Shown here: positions 8,010-17,318 of the stretch, in pieces
Numbering within the stretch: the stretch's first letter is position 1
Layout of the letters: every line of letters begins with the position of its first letter
Source: Salinicola rhizosphaerae
GTDB taxonomy: Bacteria > Pseudomonadota > Gammaproteobacteria > Pseudomonadales > Halomonadaceae
Assembly: GCF_014652715.1 (NCBI RefSeq)
Contig: NZ_BMZI01000009.1
Span: forward strand, 44,046 to 108,045
Reading direction: 5' to 3'
DNA: 64,000 nt
Position numbers and translations under genes: made by a program
The notes under the pieces: model-generated
Seen by the model: only the letters and a program-made list of their open reading frames with translations
Databases searched by the model: none
What the model was told of the DNA's origin: nothing

Positions 8010-8927
8010 ATGACTTATCAGGCAATGGATTCTAGTGCCGCGCCGCTCTATCCGATTCGTGAAGTTTCGCGCCTCACTGGAGTCAACTCCGTCACCCTAC
8101 GCGCCTGGGAGCGTCGCTACGGCTTGATCCGCCCTCAGCGAACGCCGAAAGGACACCGACTTTACGCGCGCGACGACATCGAGCGCGTCGAGCGCATTCT
8201 GCAGTGGCTCAACCGCGGCGTACCGGTCAGCCAGGTACGGGAGCTGCTCGATCAGCCAGAAGCCGCCGAGACGCCAGCACCTCAAATGGGGGACTGGGCA
8301 AGTCAGCGTCAGCACCTGATTCACGCTGTCGACTCACTCGACCTCGGTCGGCTGGAGTCGCTTTTCAATCAGAGCCTGGCGCTCTATCCGGTCAGCCTCT
8401 GCATCGCCGAGCTGTGGCAGCCAGCGATCCTGCAGCTCGAAGAGCGCTGGGGCGACCAGTTCGGGGCGACATTGCAGCGCCGGCTACTGGAAACGTTCCT
8501 GCGCACGCGAATCGGCACGCGGATCTACCACGCCAACCAGTTGAGCAACGCAGCAGAAGTGCTGGTGACGCGCATGCCCGACGACACGAGTGGATTCTGG
8601 GCGCTACTGACCGGCCTGGCCGTGTCCTCGGCCGGCTATCGCGTTCAGCTGATCGACGGCGATCTTCCGCTCAGCGAGTTCCCGATGGCCATCGAGCGAC
8701 TTGGCGTCAAGGCGCTGCTGCTGGCCAGCGGTCAGGCCGAGCGCAGCGATGTCATTCGCCGTCAGCTTCCCAGACTGGCCGATCAGGCCGATGTGCCGAT
8801 CTGCCTGGTCGGGCCGGTGGCGCGTATCCGGGCCAGCGACCTGGAAAACACCGGGGTCGCGGTGCTCGGCGAAGAGGTCGGACAAGCCCTCAGCCGCTTG
8901 CGCTCGATGATCGACGCCGACATCTGA
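8010..8927 (+). CDS. MerR-family regulator with degenerate B12-binding region (class II LitR/PplR-like)
   Basis: A 305-residue regulator. Residues 14-80 form a MerR winged helix (YPIREVSRLTGVN, LRAWERRYGL, RTPKGHRLY). The C-terminal two-thirds matches the layout of LitR/CarH photoreceptors: a helical cap, then a Rossmann-like cobalamin domain. The cobalamin contacts are not conserved. The W-x9-E-H motif reads W147, nine residues, R157-R158, and the segment where DxHxxG should lie (about 191-198, DDTSGFWA) has no histidine. This fits class II LitR proteins, which act in light responses without binding B12 themselves. ATG 8010 has AGGAGG 7 nt upstream. Photolyase lies 178 bases downstream on the same strand, a known pairing, so it is the likely target or operon partner. 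Confidence 0.87.
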   Translation: MTYQAMDSSAAPLYPIREVSRLTGVNSVTLRAWERRYGLIRPQRTPKGHRLYARDDIERVERILQWLNRGVPVSQVRELLDQPEAAETPAPQMGDWASQRQHLIHAVDSLDLGRLESLFNQSLALYPVSLCIAELWQPAILQLEERWGDQFGATLQRRLLETFLRTRIGTRIYHANQLSNAAEVLVTRMPDDTSGFWALLTGLAVSSAGYRVQLIDGDLPLSEFPMAIERLGVKALLLASGQAERSDVIRRQLPRLADQADVPICLVGPVARIRASDLENTGVAVLGEEVGQALSRLRSMIDADI

Positions 8928-9105
8928 CATCGTCGGCTCGGGTTACAGTATCGACTCGGCCGAGCCGGCGAACACCAGGCACGCGTGGCGCAGGGAAGCG
9001 CCACCGGCATGCGTTCGTTCACACCGATTCTGCCCATCATTGCCGTCTCCGTACCGTCCCCCGCTCGGTGGGCGGCAACGATGACCGATACCACAAGGAC
9101 GTGAC

Positions 9106-10521
9106 ATGAAACCCATCCAGCTCGTCTGGTTTCGCAACGATCTGCGTACGCTCGACAACACGGCGTTGAGCGCCGCCGCTCGCAAAGGGCCCGTGGTTGC
9201 CGTATTTCTCGCCTGCCGCCGTCAGTGGCGCAGCCATGGCCACGGCGCCAACAAGCTGACATTCATCCACGACGGCGTCATGGCGCTGAAGACGGAGCTC
9301 GAGCAACTCGGCATCCCGCTGCTGTACCGAGATATCGACGACTTCTCGAAGGCACCGGATACCCTGGTCGAACTTGCCCAACATCATGGGGTGGCAACGC
9401 TGCACTTCAATCGGGAATATCCGCTCGATGAGCGCCTGCGCGACGAAGCCGTCGCGGACCGCTTCCAGGAAGCCGGTATCGCCGTCCATGACTACACCGA
9501 CGCTATCGCCTTCGAACCGGGAACCCTGCTGACGGGACAGGAGGCCTACTACAAGGTCTTCACGCCGTTCTCCAAGGCCTGGCATCAGAACATCGATGCG
9601 CCACGGCTGGCGCTGCGGGAAACGCCCGAGCGTCAATCATCCATCGATATCGCCAGCGACGAGATTCCCGACCTGCCGAAGAAGGATCGGTCGAGTGTCG
9701 TCGAGGGTGACGCGTGGCCAGCCGGACAGGAAGCCGCAGCAGATCGTCTCGAGCGCTTTCTCGATGAGCGTGGTGCCCGCTACAAGGTCGATCGGGACTT
9801 TCCCGCTCTTGCGGGCACCAGCGAGCTCTCGGCCTATCTGTCGACCGGCATGATCTCCCACCGCCAGTGTTGTCAGGCGGTGATGGGCCGCAATGGCGGC
9901 CATCTCGCCGACGGCGATGCCGGCTTGTCGAGCTGGGTCAATGAGCTGATCTGGCGCGAGTTCTACCAGCATATCCTGATCGGATTCCCGCACGTCTGCG
10001 TCCACCGGCCGTTCCAGCTCGACACCGAGAGACTCGCCTGGCGCAGCAGCGACAAGGACTTCGACGCCTGGTGCGAGGGCAAGACCGGCTATCCGCTGGT
10101 CGACGCAGCCATGCGCCAGCTGGTGGCGACCGGGTGGATGCACAATCGGCTGCGCATGGTGACCGCCATGTTCCTGAGCAAGCACCTGCTGATAGACTGG
10201 CGACGAGGCGAGGCGTTCTTCATGAATCACCTAGTTGACGGCGATTTCGCTTCCAACAACGGCGGCTGGCAGTGGGCGGCGTCGACGGGTACCGATGCCG
10301 CCCCCTACTTCCGTATCTTCAATCCCACGACCCAGTCACAGCGCTTCGACCCCGATGGCGAATTCATCGCCCGCTGGGTGCCGGAGCTGGCCGATCTGCC
10401 CGTCAAGTCACGTCACCAGCCGAGCGATGAGCAGCGACGGGAAACCGGCTATGCCAAGACGGTGGTGGATCACAAGGTCGGGCGCGAGCGAGCGCTGGAG
10501 GCGTTCAAGGCGCTGGGATAG
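9106..10521 (+). CDS. phrB: Deoxyribodipyrimidine photolyase (class I CPD photolyase)
   Basis: A 471-residue flavoenzyme, the same size as E. coli PhrB (472). It splits cyclobutane pyrimidine dimers using blue light. The N-terminal antenna domain begins [13 protein letters not shown]; the C-terminal FAD domain has [35 protein letters not shown] and the diagnostic [18 protein letters not shown] at about residues 379-396. The [14 protein letters not shown] segment that closes the lesion pocket is intact. ATG 9106 has AAGGA upstream. It follows the MerR regulator on the same strand and converges with the GGDEF/EAL gene; a weak GC hairpin without a T run lies just after the stop (10524-10540). 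Confidence 0.96.
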   Translation: MKPIQLVWFRNDLRTLDNTALSAAARKGPVVAVFLACRRQWRSHGHGANKLTFIHDGVMALKTELEQLGIPLLYRDIDDFSKAPDTLVELAQHHGVATLHFNREYPLDERLRDEAVADRFQEAGIAVHDYTDAIAFEPGTLLTGQEAYYKVFTPFSKAWHQNIDAPRLALRETPERQSSIDIASDEIPDLPKKDRSSVVEGDAWPAGQEAAADRLERFLDERGARYKVDRDFPALAGTSELSAYLSTGMISHRQCCQAVMGRNGGHLADGDAGLSSWVNELIWREFYQHILIGFPHVCVHRPFQLDTERLAWRSSDKDFDAWCEGKTGYPLVDAAMRQLVATGWMHNRLRMVTAMFLSKHLLIDWRRGEAFFMNHLVDGDFASNNGGWQWAASTGTDAAPYFRIFNPTTQSQRFDPDGEFIARWVPELADLPVKSRHQPSDEQRRETGYAKTVVDHKVGRERALEAFKALG

Positions 10522-10551
10522 ACGCCGACCCGGCGTCGGCCCGGCTCCGAA

Positions 10552-12411
10552 TCAGGTGAGCGCGGTGGAGTCGGACTGACGCAGACGCTCTTCGACGGCG
10601 CTCGCCGGCTGCGGGCGGGCATAGAGATACCCCTGCACATGGCGGCAGCCACGAGCCAACAGGAAGTCCCGCTGCTCCGTCGTTTCCACGCCCTCGGCAA
10701 TCACGTCCAGGTCCAGCCCCTGGGCCATGGCGAGCACTGCCGAGGTGATGGCGGCGTCGGCATGGTCATGCGGCAAGGCGCGAATGAATTCGCGATCCAG
10801 CTTGAGCTTGTCGATCGGCAGACGCTTTAGATAAGCCATCGACGAGTAGCCGGTGCCGAAGTCATCGATGGCGATCTGCAGCCCCTCCCGGCGCAGCGCC
10901 TCCAGGCGCGGCGAAATATCGCCGGCCCGCTCGTCCAGCAGCACCGATTCGGTCAGTTCCAAGCCCAGCAGGGGCGCCGGCACGCGGTACTGGCTCAGCG
11001 TCGAGATCAGTCGCGATTCCAGATCCCCCTGAATCAGCTGCAGCGCGGACAGGTTGACCCACACCGGCACGACCTTGATGCCCTGACCGCGCCAGGCCGA
11101 AATCTGCGCGACCACCTGTTCGATCACCCAACTGCCGAGCGCCGGCATCAGGCCGTGGCGCTCCGCCAGCGGGATGAACTCGGTCGGTAGAATCATGCCG
11201 TGATCCGGATGATGCCAGCGAAGCAGCGCCTCCATGCCGATCATCTCGCCATCGTCGAGACGGTGCTGCGTCTGGTAGTAGACCTCCAGCTGCGCCCCCT
11301 GAGCCAGCGCCTGGCGGAGCTCGTTGAGGATGATCAGGTGGCGATCGCTCTCGACCTCGAGCGACGGGCGGAAGCGACGGTCATGATTGCGACCGTGGCG
11401 CTTGGCGCTGTAAAGCGCGGACTCCAGCCGTTGAAACAGCACGTTGGCGTCGCTGCCGTCATCCGGCGCGCGACAGCTGCCGATGGTCAGACCCAGCCGC
11501 AGCGAGTTGCCGTCGATCTCGAACGGTTCGCTGAGGTGCTGGCGCAGGCTGCCGATCCACTTTTCGTGATCGTCGAACGTGGTGGTGCGAATGACCATGA
11601 ATTCGTCGCCGCCCAGGCGCCCGACGATGCCGCCGGCAACCTGGGCGGCCAGGCGCTGACCGAACCGTGCCAGCAGCCGATCGCCGCTGTCGACGCCAAG
11701 ACTGTCGTTAATGCCCTTGAAAGCGTCGATGTCGATCAGCGCCAGATCGAGCCCTTCGCCGGCACGCAGGTGGCGCAGGCGCGACGCAAGTAGATCATGC
11801 AGCCGGCGGCGGTTGGGTAGCCCGGTGAGCGGGTCCTCGAAGCCGATGCGTCGAAGGTCCTGTTCCCGCGCCTTGTGGCGACTGATATCGGTAAACATGC
11901 CGACATAGTGCGAGACCCGACCCTTGGCGTCATGACAGGCCTGCACGCGCAGCCACTCCGGATACTGGTCGCCATGCTTGCGCTGGTTCCAGACCTCGCC
12001 CTCCCAGCGCCCCGTCGTTTTCAAAGTCTGCCAATAGCGATCGTAGAACGCCTTGTCATGCCGACCGGAAGAGAGTGCAGAGGGGTCGAAGCCACGAATT
12101 TCGTCGAGGGTATAGCCGGTGATCTGAGTGAAGGCCGGGTTGACGGTCAGGATGCGATTGGCGGTGTTGGTGATCATCACGCCATCCTGAGAAAGCTCGA
12201 GCGCCTGCTCGCTGAGTATGCGCCGCTGGTGCTCGGCGCGCGTCTGGCGCCAGAGATCCAGCAAGCCGAGCGCGACGATCGCCAGCGCCGCGAGACGCAG
12301 GGCGAGAATCGGCAATAGCGTGGCGACCGCCAATGCGGCAGCACCCAGCCAGATCAGCGGTCGATTCAACGAAAAGGTGGGCCACATAGGTATCGTTATC
12401 GTCGTTATCAT
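10552..12411 (-). CDS. Membrane PAS-GGDEF-EAL cyclic-di-GMP protein
   Basis: A 619-residue inner-membrane signalling protein. Two hydrophobic helices at about 12-52 are followed by a PAS domain (LELSQDGVMITNTANRI, about 65-175), a GGDEF domain with intact GGDEF at 267-271, and an EAL domain with E394-A-L in GMEALLRW plus later DDFGTGYSS and ELTES motifs. Both catalytic signatures are complete, so it could make and degrade cyclic-di-GMP; many such proteins act mainly as phosphodiesterases. The start is uncertain: the frame is open to 12684, and neither ATG 12411 nor ATG 12387 has a strong ribosome site. I chose 12411 because it sits just before the first helix. Possible local relevance: PgaCD, encoded 8 kb away, is cyclic-di-GMP-controlled in E. 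coli. Confidence 0.9.
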   Translation of the reverse strand: MITTITIPMWPTFSLNRPLIWLGAAALAVATLLPILALRLAALAIVALGLLDLWRQTRAEHQRRILSEQALELSQDGVMITNTANRILTVNPAFTQITGYTLDEIRGFDPSALSSGRHDKAFYDRYWQTLKTTGRWEGEVWNQRKHGDQYPEWLRVQACHDAKGRVSHYVGMFTDISRHKAREQDLRRIGFEDPLTGLPNRRRLHDLLASRLRHLRAGEGLDLALIDIDAFKGINDSLGVDSGDRLLARFGQRLAAQVAGGIVGRLGGDEFMVIRTTTFDDHEKWIGSLRQHLSEPFEIDGNSLRLGLTIGSCRAPDDGSDANVLFQRLESALYSAKRHGRNHDRRFRPSLEVESDRHLIILNELRQALAQGAQLEVYYQTQHRLDDGEMIGMEALLRWHHPDHGMILPTEFIPLAERHGLMPALGSWVIEQVVAQISAWRGQGIKVVPVWVNLSALQLIQGDLESRLISTLSQYRVPAPLLGLELTESVLLDERAGDISPRLEALRREGLQIAIDDFGTGYSSMAYLKRLPIDKLKLDREFIRALPHDHADAAITSAVLAMAQGLDLDVIAEGVETTEQRDFLLARGCRHVQGYLYARPQPASAVEERLRQSDSTALT

Positions 12412-12744
12412 CACGAAGACGTCGCGCGGTCCGGATCGGAGGCGCACCTGCGCCGGGCCTGACCGCGCCGACTCGTGGTATCGGCATGAAGAATTCCCGC
12501 TCCCCTCTCGCATCATGCCCCGCCAACAATTGCCAGGGCAAGCTCGGTACAGCGCTCGCGACGACCTCGTCGACGGCGCCAGAGGCGCGTCATGTGGCCT
12601 ATCGGCAGAGAGTCGCCCGCGCTTGAGCCTGGATGGCAGCCCCTCGAGCCGATGACGCGGCGTGCATTCGTCGCGCGCAGCCATTAGACTGGCCGCGCCT
12701 CGTCATGGCGAGGCAAACTCTTTTTCGATTCTCGGAACGATCTA
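12412..12744. other. Divergent intergenic region between the GGDEF/EAL gene and fabA
   Basis: About 330 bases. The minus-strand frame of the GGDEF/EAL gene stays open through most of it, but its translation here is Arg/Ser-rich and unlike a protein domain, so I treat it as non-coding. It should contain the promoters of both genes. I could not identify a clear FabR/DesT-type palindrome. Confidence 0.45.
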
Positions 12745-13260
12745 GTGACCAGACAGCACTCTTTCAGCCACGACGATCTGCTGAAATGCAGCCGGGGGGA
12801 ACTGTTCGGCCCCGGTAACGCTCAGCTGCCCGCGCCCAACATGCTGATGCTCGACCGCATCACGCAGATCAATGAAGATGGCGGCAAGTACCACAAGGGC
12901 GAGATCATCGCCGAGCTGGATATCCATCCCGACCTGTGGTTCTTCCAGTGCCATTTTCCCGGCGACCCGGTCATGCCAGGATGCCTGGGCCTGGACGCCA
13001 TGTGGCAGCTGGTCGGCTTTCACCTCGGCTGGCTGGGCAACCCCGGCCGGGGTCGCGCACTGGGCTGCGGCGAGGTCAAGTTCTCCGGGCAGATCCTGCC
13101 GAGTGCCGGTCAGGTTTCGTATCATATCGAGATCAAGCGTGTGATCACCCGGCGATTGATCCTGGGTATTGCCGACGGCACCTTGTCGGTGGATGGGCAG
13201 GATATCTACCAGGCCAAGGATCTGCGCGTCGGTCTGTTCACCAATACTGAGAAATTCTGA
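12745..13260 (+). CDS. fabA: 3-hydroxydecanoyl-ACP dehydratase/isomerase FabA
   Basis: A 171-residue protein matching E. coli FabA (172) along its whole length. It dehydrates beta-hydroxydecanoyl-ACP and isomerises the trans-2 bond to cis-3, the entry to anaerobic unsaturated fatty acid synthesis. The active-site histidine is H70 in [11 protein letters not shown] and the aspartate is D84 in [25 protein letters not shown] is the conserved N-terminal segment. The start is GTG at 12745, weakly preceded by CGGAA; no ATG is available nearby in frame. fabB begins 13 bases after the stop, so the two form an operon, as in pseudomonads. Confidence 0.97.
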   Translation: MTRQHSFSHDDLLKCSRGELFGPGNAQLPAPNMLMLDRITQINEDGGKYHKGEIIAELDIHPDLWFFQCHFPGDPVMPGCLGLDAMWQLVGFHLGWLGNPGRGRALGCGEVKFSGQILPSAGQVSYHIEIKRVITRRLILGIADGTLSVDGQDIYQAKDLRVGLFTNTEKF

Positions 13261-13273
13261 GCGGGAGGCTTCC

Positions 13274-14491
13274 ATGAAACGAGTGGTAGTCACCGGCCTG
13301 GGCATCGTTTCCTGCCTGGGCAACGACGCCCGACAGGTGCTCGACTCTCTGCGTCAGGGGCGCTCCGGCATCCGCTTCAAACCGGAGTACGCCGAGCTTG
13401 GCTTCCGTAGCCAGGTCGCCGGTGCCGTAGATATCGACCTCGAGACGCTGGTCGACCGCAAGCAGCTTCGCTTCATGGGCGATGCCGCTGCGTACGCCTA
13501 TATCGCCATGCAGCAGGCGATCGATGACGCCGGACTCGAGCCCGACGAGATCTCCAACGAGCGCACCGGCCTGATCGCCGGCTCGGGTGGTGCATCCAGC
13601 GCCAACCAGGTCGAAGCGGCGGACGTCATGCGCGAGAAGGGCCTACGCCGCGTCGGTCCCTATCGCGTCACCCGTACCATGGGCAGCACCGTCTCGGCCT
13701 GTCTGGCCACGCCTTTCAAGATCAAGGGCGTCAACTACTCCATCTCCTCGGCCTGCGCGACCTCGGCTCACTGCATCGGCTCCGCCGTCGAGCAGATCCA
13801 GCTGGGCAAGCAGGATATGGTCTTCGCCGGTGGCGGCGAGGAGGAGCACTGGACGCTGTCTTGCCTGTTCGATGCCATGGGCGCGCTGACCACGCGGTAT
13901 AACGAGACGCCGGACAAGGCTTCCCGTCCGTACGATGTCGACCGCGACGGTTTCATCATCGCCGGCGGCGGCGGCATGCTGGTGATCGAGGAGCTCGAGC
14001 ACGCCAAGGCTCGTGGCGCCAAGATCTATGCCGAGATTACCGGTTACGGCGCCACTTCCGACGGCTATGACATGGTCGCCCCTTCCGGCGAAGGTGCGGC
14101 ACGCTGCATGCGCCAGGCCCTGTCTGGGCTCGAGGGCAAGGTCGACTACGTCAACACCCACGGCACCTCGACGCCGGTCGGCGACGTTGCCGAGCTCAAG
14201 GCGATTCGCCAGGTCTTCGGCGATCACACGCCGGCGATGAGCTCGACCAAATCGCTGACGGGGCACTCGCTCGGCGCCACGGGCGTGCAGGAGGCGATCT
14301 ACTCGCTGCTGATGATGCAGAATCGCTTCGTCTGCGCCTCGGCCAACATCGACAATCTCGATGAACAGGCCAGCGGTTTCGATATCGTTCGCGAGCGTCG
14401 CGACGATGTCGACATCAAGCGCGTGCTCTCCAACAGCTTCGGTTTCGGCGGCACCAATGCCTGCCTGGTGCTGGATCGCTACGACGATTGA
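13274..14491 (+). CDS. fabB: Beta-ketoacyl-ACP synthase I FabB
   Basis: A 405-residue condensing enzyme, the size of E. coli FabB (406). It elongates the cis-3-decenoyl-ACP made by FabA. The catalytic triad is visible: C161 in SSACATSAH, a histidine in [11 protein letters not shown] (about 296) and a histidine in [11 protein letters not shown] (about 331). The N terminus [15 protein letters not shown] and C terminus [12 protein letters not shown] are typical. ATG 13274 has GGGAGG 5-6 nt upstream. It is the second gene of the fabA-fabB operon and is followed by a strong bidirectional terminator. Confidence 0.97.
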   Translation: MKRVVVTGLGIVSCLGNDARQVLDSLRQGRSGIRFKPEYAELGFRSQVAGAVDIDLETLVDRKQLRFMGDAAAYAYIAMQQAIDDAGLEPDEISNERTGLIAGSGGASSANQVEAADVMREKGLRRVGPYRVTRTMGSTVSACLATPFKIKGVNYSISSACATSAHCIGSAVEQIQLGKQDMVFAGGGEEEHWTLSCLFDAMGALTTRYNETPDKASRPYDVDRDGFIIAGGGGMLVIEELEHAKARGAKIYAEITGYGATSDGYDMVAPSGEGAARCMRQALSGLEGKVDYVNTHGTSTPVGDVAELKAIRQVFGDHTPAMSSTKSLTGHSLGATGVQEAIYSLLMMQNRFVCASANIDNLDEQASGFDIVRERRDDVDIKRVLSNSFGFGGTNACLVLDRYDD

Positions 14492-14531
14492 GTCAGGCCA
14501 GCGTTCAGCGTTGACGACACCGACGCTGACA

Positions 14532-14565
14532 ACGAAGAAGGCGCCCCGCGGGGCGCCTTCTTCGT
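14532..14565. terminator. Bidirectional terminator between fabB and plsC
   Basis: A 34-base perfect palindrome centred on CCCCG/CGGGG with GAAGAAGG and CCTTCTTC outer arms. The outer arms supply short A and T runs on both strands, so it can stop transcripts from fabB and from the convergent plsC gene. Confidence 0.85.
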
Positions 14566-14592
14566 ATCTGCAGTGCGTACGTCCGGCAGGTG

Positions 14593-15351
14593 TCAGGACG
14601 GGAGCTCCGCCGGTGCCTCGCGCGTCGGCAGCGGCGGACGCGGTACGCTGGAGATCTCATCGAGCGCCTGCTCGATCCACGCCTCGACGTCGGCCAGCAC
14701 GTCCTCCGGCCTGCGCCCGTCGGTGGCGATCGGGTCGCCGACCTTCACACGAATCTCACCCGGCTGCTTGACCCAGTGGCGCCCCCAGTGTTCACCGGCA
14801 TTGTGCGCCACCGGCAGCACCGGCACGCCGGCTCGGCAGGCGATCACCGCACCACTCTTGTTGAAGCGCCGCCGCTGCCCCGGCGCTACCCGCGTACCTT
14901 CCGGGAAGATGAGCACGGAGAGGCCCTCGTCCAGGCGCTGCTTGCCGTGCGACAGCACCTGACGCATGGCGGTCGCAGGCTTGGCGCGATCCAGCGGAAT
15001 CGGCTTCAGCAGCCGCACGCCCCAGCCGAACAGCGGAATCTCGAGCAGCTCCTTCTTGAGCACGGTACAGATCGGCGTCTTGAGCAGCTGCAGGTAGACC
15101 GTCTCCCACTCGCTCTGATGGTTGGCCAGCACGACACAGGGCCCGGGCGGCACGCGCTCGCGGCCCTCGATGCGATAGCGTATGCCGCAGGTCAACGAGA
15201 GCCACTTCATGATGAAACGGTTGTGGCAATTGAAGAGTCGAAAGCGCTGGCGCAGCGGCAGCGCCAGTCCGACCGGCAACATCAACAGGCCCGACACGAG
15301 GATGGCCAGAAAATAACCTGCGTAGAAGATCATGCTGCGAAAGGCTTTCAT
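14593..15351 (-). CDS. plsC: 1-acyl-sn-glycerol-3-phosphate acyltransferase PlsC
   Basis: A 252-residue membrane acyltransferase that makes phosphatidic acid from lysophosphatidate. An N-terminal hydrophobic segment (IFYAGYFLAILVSGLLM) is followed by the catalytic motif NHQSEWET, an H-x4-E variant of the usual H-x4-D, and by the substrate-binding motif IFPEGTR at about residue 130. VVLANHQSEWE and the later GVPVLPVAHNAG fit the PlsC family rather than lipid A acyltransferases. Its start overlaps the stop of the upstream SDR-like gene in an ATGA, so the two are co-translated. It converges with fabB. Confidence 0.9.
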   Translation of the reverse strand: MKAFRSMIFYAGYFLAILVSGLLMLPVGLALPLRQRFRLFNCHNRFIMKWLSLTCGIRYRIEGRERVPPGPCVVLANHQSEWETVYLQLLKTPICTVLKKELLEIPLFGWGVRLLKPIPLDRAKPATAMRQVLSHGKQRLDEGLSVLIFPEGTRVAPGQRRRFNKSGAVIACRAGVPVLPVAHNAGEHWGRHWVKQPGEIRVKVGDPIATDGRRPEDVLADVEAWIEQALDEISSVPRPPLPTREAPAELPS

Positions 15352-16277
15352 GTATCGGCCGCTTCCTCGTTGCTGCCTGGATTGTCATCGTCGCCGGCGT
15401 CGGGCGAGTCGTCAGTGCCACCGGTGTCATAGCGCTCGCACCAGGCATCCAGCATCAGGCCCAGTTCGAGCCGCCAGGACTTCTGGTGAATGCCGAACAC
15501 GTCGAGTATGCGACGGCAATCGAGCACCCGACGCAAGGGCACGTCATGATGCTGGTTGAGCGCCTGCAGCGCGCCGAGCGCCACCTGCTGGCCGACACCC
15601 TCGAGATGGGTCGCGAGCTGCGTCCGGACGACCGACACGAAGGTATAGGCACTGACCGGCTCGGTGCCCGAGAGATGATAGGTGCCCCAGACGCCCGCAC
15701 CGCTGTCGAGCTGCATCAGCATGCCGATCAGGCCACGCGCCACCGCCTTGACGGAAGTCGGGCAGAGCACCAGGTCCTGCGGCGCACGCAGCGTCTCGCC
15801 GCGCATGAGCGAATCGATCAGGTCGGCGAGCCAGGCATCCTCGCCCTCGAGACCGAACAGCGGTCCCAGGCGCAGCACGATGTGCTGTGGATGGCGGCGC
15901 AGCTGCTCGCCCACGCCGACCAGTCGGCGCATGGTTTCGTCACGCGGGCGCGGCATCACGCGCTCGTCGATGGCGCCCTCGGCGCCCTCTTCGAACAGCG
16001 TATCGGAGACGCACCAGACGAGCGGAATGCCCAGCGCACGGCTCGCCTCGAGCAGTGCCTCGACGTGATCGGCGTGGGCGTAGACCGCTGCCGGCTCGCA
16101 GCGCGCCGGATCCGACAGCGGCGGCACCAGAATCGCATCCGGCGCCACGACAGCGATCGCCGCCGCGTCGAGCGTCGACGCCGCCGGAAGGAACTCGATG
16201 TCGCCCCGCGTCGCCGTGGCGTCCAGCAGCGCCAGACTCAGACAATGCGCCGGCTGCGACAAAAGACATTTCACCAC
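15348..16277 (-). CDS. SDR/RmlD-like sugar-nucleotide-binding protein of unknown substrate
   Basis: A 309-residue protein with an extended short-chain dehydrogenase / RmlD-like fold, recognised from VVAPDAILVPPLSD, IPLVWCVSDTLFEEG, VLRLGPLFG and GVWGTYHLSGTEPVSAYTF. The usual N-terminal TGxxGxxG nucleotide motif and the YxxxK pair are missing, so it may be a degenerate, non-catalytic member. The C terminus is an acidic low-complexity tail (DDSPDAGDDDN). The start is one of two tandem GTG codons (16277 or 16274), preceded by GGGGAG. It overlaps plsC by four bases. A polysaccharide or envelope role is a guess from the fold and the partner gene. Confidence 0.7.
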   Translation of the reverse strand: MVKCLLSQPAHCLSLALLDATATRGDIEFLPAASTLDAAAIAVVAPDAILVPPLSDPARCEPAAVYAHADHVEALLEASRALGIPLVWCVSDTLFEEGAEGAIDERVMPRPRDETMRRLVGVGEQLRRHPQHIVLRLGPLFGLEGEDAWLADLIDSLMRGETLRAPQDLVLCPTSVKAVARGLIGMLMQLDSGAGVWGTYHLSGTEPVSAYTFVSVVRTQLATHLEGVGQQVALGALQALNQHHDVPLRRVLDCRRILDVFGIHQKSWRLELGLMLDAWCERYDTGGTDDSPDAGDDDNPGSNEEAADT

Positions 16278-16436
16278 CGCACCTCGCTCCCCTTCATCAC
16301 TGAATCGTTCGTCTCTACCACTTTTGGCCTAGGGCGCATCGTGACGCCCCTGCGGCACAATGCACTCACACTGCGGCGAGCGTCAGGAGATGGCCATCCG
16401 GCCAACGTCAGCTCGAGCTTGTCAGGGAGAGAGTGC

Positions 16437-17318
16437 ATGCCAGGAAACGTCACCGTCGTCTGGGAGGTTCGCGCCGAGCTTGGCGAGGGGCCGCTGTGGT
16501 CGGATGCCCACCGCGCGCTGCTGTTCGTCGACATCCACGCCGCCCGACTGCATGCGTTCTTCCCCGATGACGGCTCGCGGCGCAGCTGGGATCTGGACGA
16601 GTCCTGCTGCTGGCTGCTGCCGACCACAACGGGCAACTTCGTTGCCGGATTGCGCTCGGGGATCGCGGAACTCCAGCTCGGCGAGCACGGCCCGCGTGTC
16701 GGCAAGCGTCTCACGCCGATCGACTGGCTGCCGGAGGGTGACCGACTCAATGACGCCAAGACCGATCCCGCAGGGCGGGTCTGGTTCGGCTCGATGGACG
16801 ACCGCGAGATCCACGCCAGAGGCTATCTCTACCGCCTCGACAGCCGCGGCGTCACCGAGATGGACCGCAACTACCATGTCACCAACGGGCCGGCCATATC
16901 GCCGGACGGGTCGACACTCTACCACAACGACAGCGCTCGCCAGACCGTCTTCGCCTTCGATCTCGATAGCGACGGAAAGCTGCACGGTCGGCGCACGCAC
17001 ATTCAGCTCGAGCCAGGATCAGGCCATCCGGATGGCATGACCTGCGATCGCGAAGGCGGTCTCTGGATCGCGCTCTGGGACGGCGCTCGTGTTGCACGCT
17101 ATCACCCTGACGGCACGCTCGACCGGGAAGTCGCGCTACCGGTCTCCCGTCCCACCTCCTGCGCATTTGGCGGCGACGACTGGCAGCGCCTGTTCGTCAC
17201 CAGCGCGGCCGTGGGCTGCGCGGACGAGCCGCTCGCCGGGGCGCTGTTCGAGATCGCGGTGGACATCGGCGGCAACCCGGTCGTGCCGGCGGCCCTGCCC
17301 AGTTCTCACGCGCTCTAG
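16437..17318 (+). CDS. SMP-30/gluconolactonase family sugar lactonase
   Basis: A 293-residue six-bladed beta-propeller of the SMP-30/LRE family. These cytoplasmic metalloenzymes hydrolyse sugar lactones such as glucono-, arabino- or xylonolactone. The metal-site residues are visible: Glu in ELGEGPLW (about 16), Asn in DRLNDAKTDPAGRVWFG (about 103) and Asp in GHPDGMTCD (about 200). ATG 16437 is preceded by AGGGAG. No sugar dehydrogenase or transporter is adjacent, so the substrate stays open. Its TAG stop overlaps the TAG stop of the convergent OPT gene in a single CTAG. Confidence 0.87.
   Translation: MPGNVTVVWEVRAELGEGPLWSDAHRALLFVDIHAARLHAFFPDDGSRRSWDLDESCCWLLPTTTGNFVAGLRSGIAELQLGEHGPRVGKRLTPIDWLPEGDRLNDAKTDPAGRVWFGSMDDREIHARGYLYRLDSRGVTEMDRNYHVTNGPAISPDGSTLYHNDSARQTVFAFDLDSDGKLHGRRTHIQLEPGSGHPDGMTCDREGGLWIALWDGARVARYHPDGTLDREVALPVSRPTSCAFGGDDWQRLFVTSAAVGCADEPLAGALFEIAVDIGGNPVVPAALPSSHAL

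Noticed and set aside
12412..12684. N-terminal extension of the GGDEF/EAL protein by about 90 residues
   Set aside because: The extension is Arg/Ser/Pro-rich with no domain or signal, and precedes the first membrane helix by too far; treated as untranslated.
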